Of a stretch of 64,000 bases of DNA, positions 18,584-27,341 are shown in pieces. The translations under genes and the position numbers were made by a program. The stretch is from Sorangium cellulosum So ce56 (lineage in GTDB: Bacteria; Myxococcota_A; Polyangia; Polyangiales; Polyangiaceae), in assembly GCF_000067165.1 (NCBI RefSeq), contig NC_010162.1:11210501-11274500 (forward strand), given 5' to 3'. The notes beneath the pieces are model-generated. The model was not told where the DNA came from, ran no database searches, and saw only the letters and a program-made list of their open reading frames with translations. Position 1 is the first letter of the stretch, and every line of letters starts with the position of its first letter.

Positions 18584-21355
18584 TCAGCCGTCCGGCCGCG
18601 GGAGGGGGGTCGCTGCGGCCCAGCGCGCGACACAGCCCCGCTCCTCCTCGGTCATCTCCAGCATGTCCGCCACCATCCCGTCCAGGTGGCGCCGGGCGTC
18701 GGCCGGCAGGCCCGCGTTCGCCGGGCCGAGCTCCCGTCCGAGCGCGTCGAGCGCCGCGATCAGGGCGGCTCCCGCCGGCGGGGGCGCAGGGATCGCACGC
18801 AGGTGCGCAATCTTCACCTGCGGCATGCCCTCGCGCGCGTCCCGGTGACGCGTGTAATGCCACCAGCGGACGGGAGAGGAGTTGAGGTAACAGAGCAGCG
18901 CGAACTCGCTCCAGGTGGCGTCGGAGAAGCCGGCCAGGATCGAGTTGCGGAACGGGAGGCCGTCGCTCAGCGCGGCGATCGGATAGCGGGCGGTCTGGCG
19001 GATGAGGAGCCGCACCGCCTTCCAGTCCTCGTCCTTCCGGAAGCGGCCCTTCACGCCGGCGCGATCGACGTGGTGGCGCGGCGCGCGCGCGATCAGCTCG
19101 CCCACGTCGGTGCCCTCCCGGATGGGGCAGGTGTACGGCGGCTCCGGGGCGTCCGCGCGCCGGATGCGCTCGGCGTCCTCGGCCGTCGTCTGAAACCCGC
19201 GCTCGCCGAACAGGGCCGCCGGCAGCGGGGGCAGCGCGCCGAGCCGCTCGAGGAGCCGGCGGGACACGACGTCGAGATCCGAACGCGCGAGCGGCCACGA
19301 GGCGGCCTCCGCCGCCCGCGGGGCGGCCAGGGCAAGGCGGGTCGAGAGGAGGCCCATGCACGGCTGGAACACACCGTCGAAGGCGTCGCTGCCGAAGCTC
19401 GGAAGATCGGAGTCCACGGCGCAGAGCGCGTCGTGCGCGCGCCGCGTCGGGCCGTATCCATCGAGATCCGACACCGACGTCGGGATGACGAGGCCGAGCC
19501 GCCCGCCCGGCCGCAGCAGGGACGCGGCCCTGTGCACGAACAGGCCGTGCAGCGATCGGTAGCCGTGGAACGCCGGGTTCCTCCGGAGGTGGAGGCGGAA
19601 GACCTCGGGCGCGATCGGCTGCGCCGCGCGGCCGACGTACGCGACCCAGGGCGGATTGCCGATCACGGCGTCGAAGCCCGGCTCGGGGCGATCGAAGACG
19701 CCGGGGAACGCGAGCTCCCAGTGCAGGAACCGGCGCTCCTCGGCGATGCGCCGCGACAGCGCCGCCCGCGGATCGGCCGGCTCGCGCGCGGCGGCCATGT
19801 AGCGCGCGAACGTGGCTGGCGCCGGCGCCAGGGCCGCGAGCTCGCCCGCCGGCGGCCAGAACCACAGGGCCATCCAGGCGTCGAGCGCCGCCTGATCCGC
19901 TCCCTCGGCGCCCTCGGGCCCGTCGCGGGGCGCTCCGTCGGCGCTCTCCGGCGGCGCACCCTCCCGCGGCGCACCCTCCGGCGGCGCGCCCTCCCGCGGC
20001 GCACCCTCCGGCGGCGCGCCCTCCGGCCGCGGGGGCGCAGGAGCCTGCCGCAGCAGGGCCCGCCGCGTTTGCCGCTCCCCGGGGCCTCCGGGCAGCCTCG
20101 CGGCGGACGGGAAGCCGCCGATCTCCGCGCGCTCGGCGCCGATGAGGCTATCGCCGCAGCGGAGCTTGCCGTCGAGGAAGCTCAGCGGGAAGCGCGCGTC
20201 CTGCACGACGAGCCACAGCGATAGCCTGGCGAGGTCGACCGCAAGCGGATCGAGGTCGACGCCGTGCAGGCAGCGCTCCGCCACGAGCGCCATGGCGCGA
20301 GGGAGCGGCGGCTCGCCGGGGGCGAGGGGCGGCGCCGCGCCGGCGCTCTGCCATGCGTCGACGAGGCGCGCGGCGAGCTGGCGGCATGCCTCCACCAGGA
20401 ACGCGCCGGACCCCATCGCGGGATCACACACGGCGAGCGCGAGGACATCCGCGGGCGCAGCCGGCCGGCCGTCCCTGCCGAGCAGCGGCGACAGCGTGCG
20501 CTCGACGACATGCGACGTGATCTCCCGCGGCGTGTAGTACGAGCCCGCGCGCCGCCGGAGCTGCCCGGGCTGGAGGTAGAGCGCGCCCCGCGCGATCCGG
20601 TCTGGCTGCCGCGGGGACGCGCGGCGCGCGAGCGCCTGCGACAGCTCGTCCACGCTGCCAGCCGCGGCGACGCGCGCGGCAGGCCGCGCGCCGAGCTTCA
20701 GGTCCGCCACCTCCTCGAGCCGCGCGAGCCGGTCACGGCCGGGGAGGGCGAGGAGCGCCTCCAGATCCACGACGACGTGGGACGGCAAGAGCGCCATCGA
20801 CTCGCCCTCGGCGACCTCGAGGTCGAACGCGAGGAGGCCCTCGTAAAGCGTGCCGAGGTGCTCGACCTCGAGCTCGCCGTAGCGCAACGGCACGCCGTCG
20901 TGCACGAGGAGCGCCGAGAGCAACCGGTGGAGCGCGCCGTCGCTGAGCCACGGTCTCCCCTCGAGGAAGGGATGGGCGTCCGGATCGCAGAGGCCGCCGC
21001 GCGCGCCCCCGGGGCCGCGATCGCGGAGCGCGCAGAAGAGCGCCGCGATCCTCGCCCACGCGCCGTGGCGGCGCTCGAGGTCACCTCCATGCCGTCGCCG
21101 TTCTTCCTGGAGATCCTCGAAGAGCCGTGCGAGCGGCGCGCCGCCGCCTTCCACGCCGGCGAGCAGGCCGCGCGCCTCGGCGTAGAGGAGGAAGATGAGC
21201 CGCATCAACGCGGACACGAGGCCGGCGCGGAGGCGCCGCCGCCCTTCGACGGAGCCGGCGCGCGCGACGTCGCCGCCCTGCGGATCCGCCGCCTGGAAGC
21301 CGCGGAGGACCTCGCCGAGCGCGCCCTGCGCCTGATCGCGGAGCTGCCGCGCCAC
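18584..21355 (-). CDS. Eco57I-type N6-adenine DNA methylase, apparently missing the N-terminal part
   Basis: About 923 residues from a GTG at 21355. It carries the SAM-binding motif DPAMGSGAF (Asp311) and the catalytic NPPW (Asn567) of N6-adenine methylases of the Eco57I type. An N-terminal helical segment has VSALMRLIFLLYAE, and a YYTPREIT segment lies just before motif I. The C-terminal third likely recognises DNA. Full-length relatives, as I recall them, carry a further N-terminal region before this helical segment; here the upstream sequence is Arg/Gly-rich and shows no such domain. A longer open frame to 21853 exists but overlaps the divergent gene. A repeated EGAPPEGAPR linker (about 440-460) interrupts the fold. 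No separate nuclease gene is adjacent. Confidence 0.75.
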   Translation of the reverse strand: MARQLRDQAQGALGEVLRGFQAADPQGGDVARAGSVEGRRRLRAGLVSALMRLIFLLYAEARGLLAGVEGGGAPLARLFEDLQEERRRHGGDLERRHGAWARIAALFCALRDRGPGGARGGLCDPDAHPFLEGRPWLSDGALHRLLSALLVHDGVPLRYGELEVEHLGTLYEGLLAFDLEVAEGESMALLPSHVVVDLEALLALPGRDRLARLEEVADLKLGARPAARVAAAGSVDELSQALARRASPRQPDRIARGALYLQPGQLRRRAGSYYTPREITSHVVERTLSPLLGRDGRPAAPADVLALAVCDPAMGSGAFLVEACRQLAARLVDAWQSAGAAPPLAPGEPPLPRAMALVAERCLHGVDLDPLAVDLARLSLWLVVQDARFPLSFLDGKLRCGDSLIGAERAEIGGFPSAARLPGGPGERQTRRALLRQAPAPPRPEGAPPEGAPREGAPPEGAPREGAPPESADGAPRDGPEGAEGADQAALDAWMALWFWPPAGELAALAPAPATFARYMAAAREPADPRAALSRRIAEERRFLHWELAFPGVFDRPEPGFDAVIGNPPWVAYVGRAAQPIAPEVFRLHLRRNPAFHGYRSLHGLFVHRAASLLRPGGRLGLVIPTSVSDLDGYGPTRRAHDALCAVDSDLPSFGSDAFDGVFQPCMGLLSTRLALAAPRAAEAASWPLARSDLDVVSRRLLERLGALPPLPAALFGERGFQTTAEDAERIRRADAPEPPYTCPIREGTDVGELIARAPRHHVDRAGVKGRFRKDEDWKAVRLLIRQTARYPIAALSDGLPFRNSILAGFSDATWSEFALLCYLNSSPVRWWHYTRHRDAREGMPQVKIAHLRAIPAPPPAGAALIAALDALGRELGPANAGLPADARRHLDGMVADMLEMTEEERGCVARWAAATPLPRPDG

Positions 21356-21814
21356 GCCGTCGGCGGACGGCGCGGATCCATCGAGGGGCGCGCCCGCTCG
21401 CTTCGCGGCGCCGCGCGGGGCGAAGGCGCCGCCCCGTTCACGGTCACGGCCCAGGGCGGCGCTGAGCTGAGGGCATTCCGAGGGCACGCAGGTTCCGCAA
21501 CAGCATTGCGGATGGGACCGGGTGCAGGCAAGCGCCCTGGCGCGGTGTCGCGCCCGGCCCGCGCCGACCCGCGGCCGGGCGCGCCGCCGCGCGGACCGCC
21601 GCGCCGGGAAGAACGCCGAGAGAAGACCTCCATGTCCTGACCCCTTCCGGCGGTCTCGGCGCTTGCCGGTGTCGCTCCTCGCGCCGCGCGGCGCCGTGGA
21701 GAGGAGTCCTTCCTCGCCTGGAGGTCCTCCCCCAGCACGGTTTACCGAGATCCTCGTGAAAGCATCTCTCCCACGCGGCCCCATCGAGGTACGGTTCGTG
21801 CCGCACGCTCGAGA
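21356..21814. other. region upstream of the methylase, possibly a decayed coding segment
   Basis: About 460 bases between the proposed methylase start and the divergent DsbA-like gene. The minus-strand methylase frame stays open through it, but the predicted residues are Arg/Gly/Pro-rich without a domain. It probably holds divergent promoters and may contain the degraded remains of the missing methylase N-terminus. Confidence 0.4.
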
Positions 21815-22561
21815 ATGAATCCTGAGCTGTTCGAACGATACGCACTCGCTCATTCACGCAATTCACGCTCTGGCTCGGTCGCGCGGCGCGGCGCCCTGCT
21901 CGCCGCGCTCCTGCTCGGGATCTCGGCGTGCCACGACGCCGGCGAGACGCCGGTGCAGGAGCCCACCGGCGCGCTCACCGGCGGGATTGACCTCTATTCC
22001 GGCATTCCCCAGGACGGCATCGTCCTCGGGGACCCGAGCGCGCCGATAACGCTTGTCGAGTTCTCGGATCTGCGCTGCTCGCACTGCCGGGATTACGGGC
22101 TCGAGATCTTGCCGGTGATCCTCGAACGCCATGTGAGGACGAAGCAGGTGAAGCTCGTATTCCGGAATCTCGCGTTCCTCGGTCCGAGCTCCGTGCAGGC
22201 CGCGCGCATGGCGGCCGCGGTCGGGATGCAGGATCGGCTCTTTGATTTCGTCGACCGCTTCTTCCGGCTCCAGGCGCGCGAGCGCCCGGCGATCACGGAC
22301 GAGCTCCTGTTGCGCGTCGCCTCCGAGGTGCCGGGCGTGGACGCGGACCAGGCGATGGCGCAGCGCGACAGCCCGGAGGTCCTGCAGCAGCTCGAGGCCG
22401 CGCGGGCCGAGGCGGCGGCTCTCCAGGTCCGTGGCGTGCCGGCGCTGTTCCTGATCCGGGAGGGCCAGGAGCCCCTCCGGCTCCGCCTCACCTCGATGTC
22501 GCCGGAGCCGATCTCCCGCGCGATAGAGCAGCTCATGCTCGAGCCGCGGCCGCCCGGGTGA
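21815..22561 (+). CDS. DsbA-like thioredoxin-fold lipoprotein
   Basis: A 248-residue protein with a lipoprotein signal (LLGISAC, cysteine near residue 39). A DsbA/thioredoxin_4 domain follows (about 70-240): VEFSDLRCSHCRDY contains the redox CxxC, and RGVPALFLI carries the cis-proline expected near the active site. It should act as a disulfide oxidase, isomerase or reductase on the periplasmic side of a membrane. Related lipoproteins occur singly in many delta-proteobacteria. It is divergent from the methylase gene; no partner DsbB is in view. Confidence 0.82.
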   Translation: MNPELFERYALAHSRNSRSGSVARRGALLAALLLGISACHDAGETPVQEPTGALTGGIDLYSGIPQDGIVLGDPSAPITLVEFSDLRCSHCRDYGLEILPVILERHVRTKQVKLVFRNLAFLGPSSVQAARMAAAVGMQDRLFDFVDRFFRLQARERPAITDELLLRVASEVPGVDADQAMAQRDSPEVLQQLEAARAEAAALQVRGVPALFLIREGQEPLRLRLTSMSPEPISRAIEQLMLEPRPPG

Positions 22562-22562
22562 A

Positions 22563-22655
22563 CCGCCGCGACCGCCGCGATGCCGCAGGTGCACCGCCGC
22601 GACCGCCGCGACCGCCGCGACCGCCGCGACCGCCGCGACCGCCGCGACCGCCGCG
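22563..22655. repeat. 9-bp tandem repeat between the DsbA-like and STAND genes
   Basis: Nine CCGCCGCGA units in two blocks (two copies, a 13-base interruption, then seven) start right after the stop of the DsbA-like gene and end 40 bases before the STAND ATPase start. If translated in one frame it reads Arg-Asp-Arg repeats, but no gene context supports translation. Confidence 0.85.
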
Positions 22656-22694
22656 CCGAGCGCCTCGCGCGCTTTTTGGTACGCTCGCGCGGGG

Positions 22695-23774
22695 ATGACC
22701 GCATCGCCGCTCGTGTTCCCTCCCCGCCCCCCCTCGCTGCGCGGCCGTCGCCGCGAGCTCGCGACGCTCCTGGCGACGGTCCGCGCGTCGCGCCCGACCC
22801 GCGTCGCGCTCGTCGGCACCGGCGGCAGCGGCAAGTCGACGCTCGCGTGCGCGCTCGGGCACAAGCTCGCGCGCGAGCTCCCCGGCGGGATTCACTGGTT
22901 CCGGGTCGGCGCGTGGGACGCGCGCACGCTGCGCGGCATGCTGTCGCTCCGCTTCGGGGCAGGGCCGTCGCCGTCGCTGCCCGCGCTGCGGAGCCGCCTG
23001 CGGGCGCTCGGCGAGATGCTGATCGTGCTCGACAACCACGAGCACGACCGCGCCGTCGCCGAGCTGCTCGACGACCTCCGCGACGAGGCGGTGACCTGGG
23101 TCATCACGGCGCGGCGCTGCCTCGTCGCCGGCGTCTCCATCTTTCCGGTCATCGCGCCGCTCGTGACCTCGGGGCGGAGCCCCTTCCCTGCGGTCGCCTC
23201 GCTGACCCGCCTGCTCCGCTGGAACCCGGTCTCCCTGGAGCTCGCCGACGCGATCGTCGGGAGCGGCGCGGCCGACGTCGCCGAGCTCCACCGGTGGCTC
23301 GTGGCGGGCGGCGTCGACCGCGTGCGGGTCATCGATCACGAGGACGACCTCCCCGAGGTCGGCCTGCTCGTCGCGTGGGCTTTCCGCGGGCTCTCGCCGC
23401 CGGCGCGGCGGATGCTCGCGGTGCTGGCGCACTCGAACGGCGACCACATCGACGCGGGCTCCCTCGCCGAGCTCGCGCGGGCCGGGCGGCGCGCCGGCGA
23501 CGCGCTGGCCTCGCTGCGGCGCTTCCGGCTGGTGCAGGAGCCGTTCGCAGGCCGCTTCGCGCTGCACGCGACGGTGCGCCACGCCGTGCTGAAGCGCACG
23601 CAGATGGATCAGCGCCGCTTCTTCGAGCACTACATGGCGCTCCTCGAGCGCTCTCCGGAGCGGCTCGACCTCGAGCAGACCCACCTGTTCGCGGCCATGG
23701 ACTTCGCGCACGACGCCGGGAGCGTCGCGGCCGCGCTCCGCGTGAACGATCTGCTGTCGCGGCTCTCGCTCTGA
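22695..23774 (+). CDS. compact STAND / NB-ARC-type ATPase
   Basis: A 359-residue protein with a Walker A loop GTGGSGKST (residues 41-49) and a Walker B strand LIVLDN (Asp113). An arginine-containing sensor segment follows (VTWVITARR, about 133-141), then a winged-helix-like region (about 215-300). These features fit signal-transduction ATPases with numerous domains. Unlike typical members it ends about 60 residues after the winged helix and has no visible sensor repeats (TPR, WD) or effector domain. It may be a truncated regulator or a small switch with a separate partner. A LysR gene is convergent downstream. Function unknown. Confidence 0.72.
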   Translation: MTASPLVFPPRPPSLRGRRRELATLLATVRASRPTRVALVGTGGSGKSTLACALGHKLARELPGGIHWFRVGAWDARTLRGMLSLRFGAGPSPSLPALRSRLRALGEMLIVLDNHEHDRAVAELLDDLRDEAVTWVITARRCLVAGVSIFPVIAPLVTSGRSPFPAVASLTRLLRWNPVSLELADAIVGSGAADVAELHRWLVAGGVDRVRVIDHEDDLPEVGLLVAWAFRGLSPPARRMLAVLAHSNGDHIDAGSLAELARAGRRAGDALASLRRFRLVQEPFAGRFALHATVRHAVLKRTQMDQRRFFEHYMALLERSPERLDLEQTHLFAAMDFAHDAGSVAAALRVNDLLSRLSL

Positions 23775-23816
23775 CACGCGCGCCGGCTCCGGGAGCCCGG
23801 CGCGAGCGCGAGCGTG

Positions 23817-23872
23817 GATGGGCGATGGGCGATGGGCGATGGGCGATGGGCGATGGGCGATGGGCGATGGGC
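23817..23872. repeat. 7-bp tandem repeat GATGGGC, eight copies
   Basis: Eight perfect heptamers lie between the convergent STAND and LysR genes. As a perfect 7-bp array it is prone to slippage and probably varies between strains. It is too short and uniform for a CRISPR. Confidence 0.92.
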
Positions 23873-23916
23873 GCGCGCTCGCCGCTCCTCCCTGCTCGCC
23901 CCCGCACGACGTCAGG

Positions 23917-24846
23917 TCACCGCGGCGCTCCCGGGCCCCCCACGTGCTGGCGGCAGAGCTCGACGAGGCGCTTCAGCATCCACTGCCCCGCGGGCCCCTG
24001 CACGAGGCCCGGCCTGTGGACCACGGCGAGCGGCAGGACGTGCTCGTCGTCCCCCCACGCCGCCGGCCAGATCCGCACCAGGCGCCCGGCGTTGAGGTCG
24101 TCGCGGATCATGTGCTCTGGCAGGTTCCCCCAGCCGAGCCCCGCGCACAGGAGCTCTCGCTTGGTCTCCAGATCCACGACGCGCCAGGTGCGGGGGGACA
24201 GGACGGCCTGCTCCGGCGAGCGCGCTCCGCCGCGCTCGCTCAGCACGATCTGCACGTGCTCCCGCAGCTGCTCGGTCGCGACGCGCGCGCCGCGCGGCGC
24301 CGCGGCGGCGAGCGGGTGAGCCTCGCCGACGACAGCGACCATGCGCACCGAGGTGAGGTGCTGGCGCTCGAGCCCCTGGGCCGTCGCCGCCGGCCCCACG
24401 ACCCCGAGCTGGCATGTCCCGTCGAGGACGCGATCGGCGACGGCGGCCATGGTCTCGGTGTGGACGACGAGCTCCACGGTGGGGTAGGCGCGCGCGAACT
24501 CGACGCAGAGATCGACGAGCGCGGACAGCGGAAAGATGGCGTCGACGCACAGCGAGACGAGCGGGTCGAGGCCGCCGGCGAGCCGCTGCGCCGCGCTGCT
24601 GAGGGCGTCCGCGTCGGCGCACACCCGCCGCGCGGCGCCGAGCAGGACGCGACCGTGCTCCGTGAGCGCCGGGATCCTCGTCGACCGGTCCCAGAGGGCG
24701 ATCCCGAGCTGGCTCTCCAGGTTGGCCATCGCGTGGCTCACGGCCGACTGGACGCGCCGGAGCTTCCTGGCCGCGGCCGAGAAGCTGCCCTCGTCGGCGA
24801 CCGCGATGAACGTGCGCAGCTGTTCGAGCGTGATGGAGTCGTGCAC
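23917..24846 (-). CDS. LysR-family transcriptional regulator
   Basis: A 309-residue protein. The N-terminal winged helix-turn-helix (residues 5-65) reads ITLEQLRTFIAVADEGSFSAAA, then RVQSAVSHAM and LGIALWDRS as in LysR regulators. A substrate-binding domain (about 92-295) follows. The effector is not predictable. No divergently transcribed target gene is adjacent; upstream lies a 117-bp inverted repeat and then the GH6 gene on the same strand. Two other LysR-like sequences are absent from this side; a decayed one is at 57559-57827. Confidence 0.9.
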   Translation of the reverse strand: MHDSITLEQLRTFIAVADEGSFSAAARKLRRVQSAVSHAMANLESQLGIALWDRSTRIPALTEHGRVLLGAARRVCADADALSSAAQRLAGGLDPLVSLCVDAIFPLSALVDLCVEFARAYPTVELVVHTETMAAVADRVLDGTCQLGVVGPAATAQGLERQHLTSVRMVAVVGEAHPLAAAAPRGARVATEQLREHVQIVLSERGGARSPEQAVLSPRTWRVVDLETKRELLCAGLGWGNLPEHMIRDDLNAGRLVRIWPAAWGDDEHVLPLAVVHRPGLVQGPAGQWMLKRLVELCRQHVGGPGAPR

Positions 24847-24971
24847 CGCGCTTCACCATGCCACGGCGCGGCGCGGCGCGGCGCGGTCCGGTCGTAGGGG
24901 TGCGTGCGCGCGCGTGTGCGCGCGCCACAGGTCGCGGGTCCTCTGCGCTGCTGATGTCCCTGAAAGCGGCG

Positions 24972-25088
24972 CGGCGGCCAGGACAGGCGAGGAGCGTTTT
25001 CCCAAGGGGTCTACCTTCCAGCGGGCCCGCGTCGTCCGCGGGAAGGTAGACCCCTTTTTCTCACGCTCCTCGCCTGCCCCGGCCGCCG
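24972..25088. repeat. 117-bp near-perfect inverted repeat (large hairpin)
   Basis: The outer arms (about 24972-24996 and 25064-25088) pair over 25 bases with two mismatches. A symmetrical 7-base internal loop follows, then a perfect 16-bp inner stem (AAGGGGTCTACCTTCC, about 25004-25019, with its complement at 25041-25056). The apex is about 21 bases. The plus strand has a short T-run after the inner stem. It lies between the end of GH6 (25144) and the start of LysR (24846), both on the minus strand. It could be a bidirectional terminator, a small non-autonomous mobile element or an RNA structure. Confidence 0.85.
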
Positions 25089-25143
25089 GCCGCGCGCTCA
25101 GCCGAGCGCGCTCGTCACAGCTTGAAGCAGACCGACCCGCCCG

Positions 25144-26574
25144 TCAAAGCGCCGGGTTGGCGTTCTTCACGCACTCCACGAAGTACTCGTGGAACCACTG
25201 CCCCGCCTGCGGCGCGCGCGTGTCCGCGTTCTCCTTGCCGCAGAACAGGTCGTAGCGCGGCTGACCCTCCTGGCCCACGCCGTCGGAGTCACCCGGCGGC
25301 TTGACCCACACGAAGGCGTCGAGGTTCGTCGCGCCGCCCGGGTTGGCCTTCGGCCGCTGGCCCATGCCCGCGCCCTTGTTGTTGCACCAGTAGCCCCAGT
25401 CCTCCCGGATGTTGCCGACGCCGTTGCGGCTCGTGTCGATGATGAAGTGCTTGTCGCCGAGGCCCTCGGCCGAGAGCGCCGAGGCCATGGCATCGACGTA
25501 GTCGAACTCGCCGAAGCAGGGATTGTCCTGCTGATCGTAGCTCTCCGCGGTGTAGCTGAGCTGCGTGTAGTTCGCGACGTTGGTCGCGAAGCCGCGGACG
25601 TTGGCCGGGCTGCCGGCGGCCTTGATGACCTCGGCGAAGATCTTGGCGCCCTTCTTCTGGTTGTCGGGCCACCCGAGCCAGCCCGAGTGCGCCGCGTCGA
25701 TGTACTGGTACACGTGCGGCATGTTGAGCTCCTTGAGCGTGTGCGCGACGTTGTCCCGGTAGGACTGCGCCGTCGTCTCGTCGCATCGCTTCCCGCCCAG
25801 GTTCGTCGCGATGTTGGGGAGCGAGTCGGGCTCGATGACCGCGGCGATGCGCTGACCCGAGTGAGCGGCGAGGATCTGCTTGATCGGGGCGATGTACTCT
25901 TCCCGGTACCGCTGGGTGCCGTTTTGATCGAGGTGGAGCTCGCCGTTCGACGCCTCGGCGAAGCAATCGCGGTTCGGAAGGTCGTAGACGACGATGAGCG
26001 CAGTGACCGGCTCGCAGAGCTCGTTCTGGAGCTTGAGCGCCGCGTCGAGGTAGGCCGGGAGCTCCTTGATCGCCTCGATCCGGTCGAGCCAGAACGCCGT
26101 CTGGATCTGCTTGACCTTCTCCATCTTCGCCTTCAGGGCCGTATCGGTCACCTGCGCGATCGACGAGTCGACCTTCTTGACGTAACCGGGGTCCACGAAC
26201 AGGTGCGCGTCCGCGAACGGGTTGCCGCTCGGCGCCGTGATGTCGACCGCGGGGGAGCAGTTGCCGCCGCCCGAAGCCGCGCTGGTCGTCGGGTCGACGT
26301 TGCCGCTGCTCGTCGTCGTCGGGTCGACGTTGCCGCTGCTCGTCGTCGTCGGGTCGACGTTGCCGCTGCTCGTCGTCGTCGGGTCGACGTTGCCGCTGCT
26401 CGTCGGGGTGCCCGCGCCCACGCCGCTGCTCGTCGGGTTGCCCGCGCCCACGCCGCTGCTGCCCCCGCCCGTCCCGCTGGTGTCACCGCCCCCGCCGTCC
26501 CCGCACGCCGCGAGCGCGAGGATGACCGCAACCGACGTTGCCAACCCCAGCTGATGCGCATTCCTTCTCAGCAT
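25144..26574 (-). CDS. glycoside hydrolase family 6 cellulase lipoprotein
   Basis: A 476-residue secreted cellulase (endoglucanase or cellobiohydrolase). A lipoprotein signal ends LALAAC (cysteine near residue 24). A Gly/Ser then NVDPTTTSSG-repeat linker (about 30-100) leads to the GH6 domain (about 105-470). GH6 marks are VVYDLPNRDCFA with the catalytic-site aspartate, IEPDSLPN, FIIDTSRNG and FVWVKPPGDSDG. GAAAGG lies about 8 bases before the start. The lipid anchor would hold the enzyme at the cell surface, fitting contact-dependent cellulose use. The linker is encoded by a 30-bp DNA repeat. A 7-bp hairpin and a 117-bp inverted repeat follow the stop. Confidence 0.93.
   Translation of the reverse strand: MLRRNAHQLGLATSVAVILALAACGDGGGGDTSGTGGGSSGVGAGNPTSSGVGAGTPTSSGNVDPTTTSSGNVDPTTTSSGNVDPTTTSSGNVDPTTSAASGGGNCSPAVDITAPSGNPFADAHLFVDPGYVKKVDSSIAQVTDTALKAKMEKVKQIQTAFWLDRIEAIKELPAYLDAALKLQNELCEPVTALIVVYDLPNRDCFAEASNGELHLDQNGTQRYREEYIAPIKQILAAHSGQRIAAVIEPDSLPNIATNLGGKRCDETTAQSYRDNVAHTLKELNMPHVYQYIDAAHSGWLGWPDNQKKGAKIFAEVIKAAGSPANVRGFATNVANYTQLSYTAESYDQQDNPCFGEFDYVDAMASALSAEGLGDKHFIIDTSRNGVGNIREDWGYWCNNKGAGMGQRPKANPGGATNLDAFVWVKPPGDSDGVGQEGQPRYDLFCGKENADTRAPQAGQWFHEYFVECVKNANPAL
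26281..26460. repeat. 30-bp minisatellite encoding the GH6 linker
   Basis: Four near-identical 30-bp units and two diverged ones encode the NVDPTTTSSG and GVGAGNPTSS linker repeats of the GH6 lipoprotein. Copy-number change would alter the linker by ten residues without a frameshift. Confidence 0.88.
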
Positions 26575-27341
26575 ATTAAGCCTTTCATTACTTCAATGAA
26601 GAAACCAGGCCAATTCAACGCGTCAAATAGCGGGCCGAATTTAGACCGAAGGCCTCTCTGGAGCAAGGACAAACGACGGCTATCCCACGCCAGAGCCGCT
26701 ACATCGTAGTACGTTGTACGGGTATTTTTTCACGCAAGCTAGAACGCCACACACCTCTCGACGCGCGTCACGCGTGCGTTTGGCTACCCTTCCCCTGCCG
26801 TTCCCGCACCCGCGCGCGATCGCGATCGCGCGCGGTTGTGGCGGTTCTGCAAGGGGAGAACGCACCGGCCACGGGTTACGGGGCGTACGCCGTCCATCCA
26901 ACGCAACGCGCAATCACCACGACTCCACAGCTCGGGTTGGGAGAACGGCTGGGTCCGGATGTGACACGGCAGACGAATAGAAGGGTTTCAGTTCTATTTC
27001 CAAGCTTGTCAGTGGCGACAAACTCCGCCTCTCCGAGCGATGACACACACCAGGGCTTCTGCTCGGAGCGCTGCGCCTGGCGTCATGCGAGGTGGCGACG
27101 CGCAGCGCCATGGCGCGCCCGATGTCGAGGTGCGGAGTGCGCCGCTCGCCGGCGTCTCGCGCCCGGACCTTCCCCCGGCCGAGACGCACGACGTGACAGC
27201 GGGTGAGATCGCAAGCCGCGTCCGGCGCGTGTCGCGGAGCGCCGTCGCGGCGCGTTGCCGCCATCGGGCCGTCACGGAGGGCTTTCTGGCCGACCGTCGC
27301 CGATCGGTTAGGCTTCCGTCCCCCTTCGTGCAGAGCTGCCC
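26575..27341. other. gene-free divergent promoter region
   Basis: About 770 bases between the GH6 gene and the divergent phosphoesterase gene. It includes an AT-richer part next to GH6 with AATGAAGAAACCA (26595-26607) and a 26-bp perfect palindrome centred near 26822. No coding signal is convincing. Confidence 0.55.
26810..26835. repeat. 26-bp perfect palindrome
   Basis: A perfectly self-complementary GC-rich sequence with the core GATCGCGATC flanked by alternating CG. It lies in the gene-free region between the GH6 and phosphoesterase genes. It could be a dimeric regulator site or form a hairpin. Confidence 0.8.

Noticed and set aside
18584..22561. complete restriction-modification or BREX/DISARM-type defence system
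   Set aside because: Only a methylase is recognisable; the neighbours are a DsbA-like lipoprotein and a receiver, with no nuclease, helicase or PglZ gene.
22563..22655. Arg-Asp repeat protein encoded by the 9-bp array
   Set aside because: The frame depends only on repeat periodicity and lacks start, ribosome site and domain.
25004..25056. simple Rho-independent terminator for GH6
   Set aside because: The T-run follows the stem on the plus strand while GH6 is on the minus strand, and the paired arms extend far beyond a normal terminator; kept as an inverted repeat instead.
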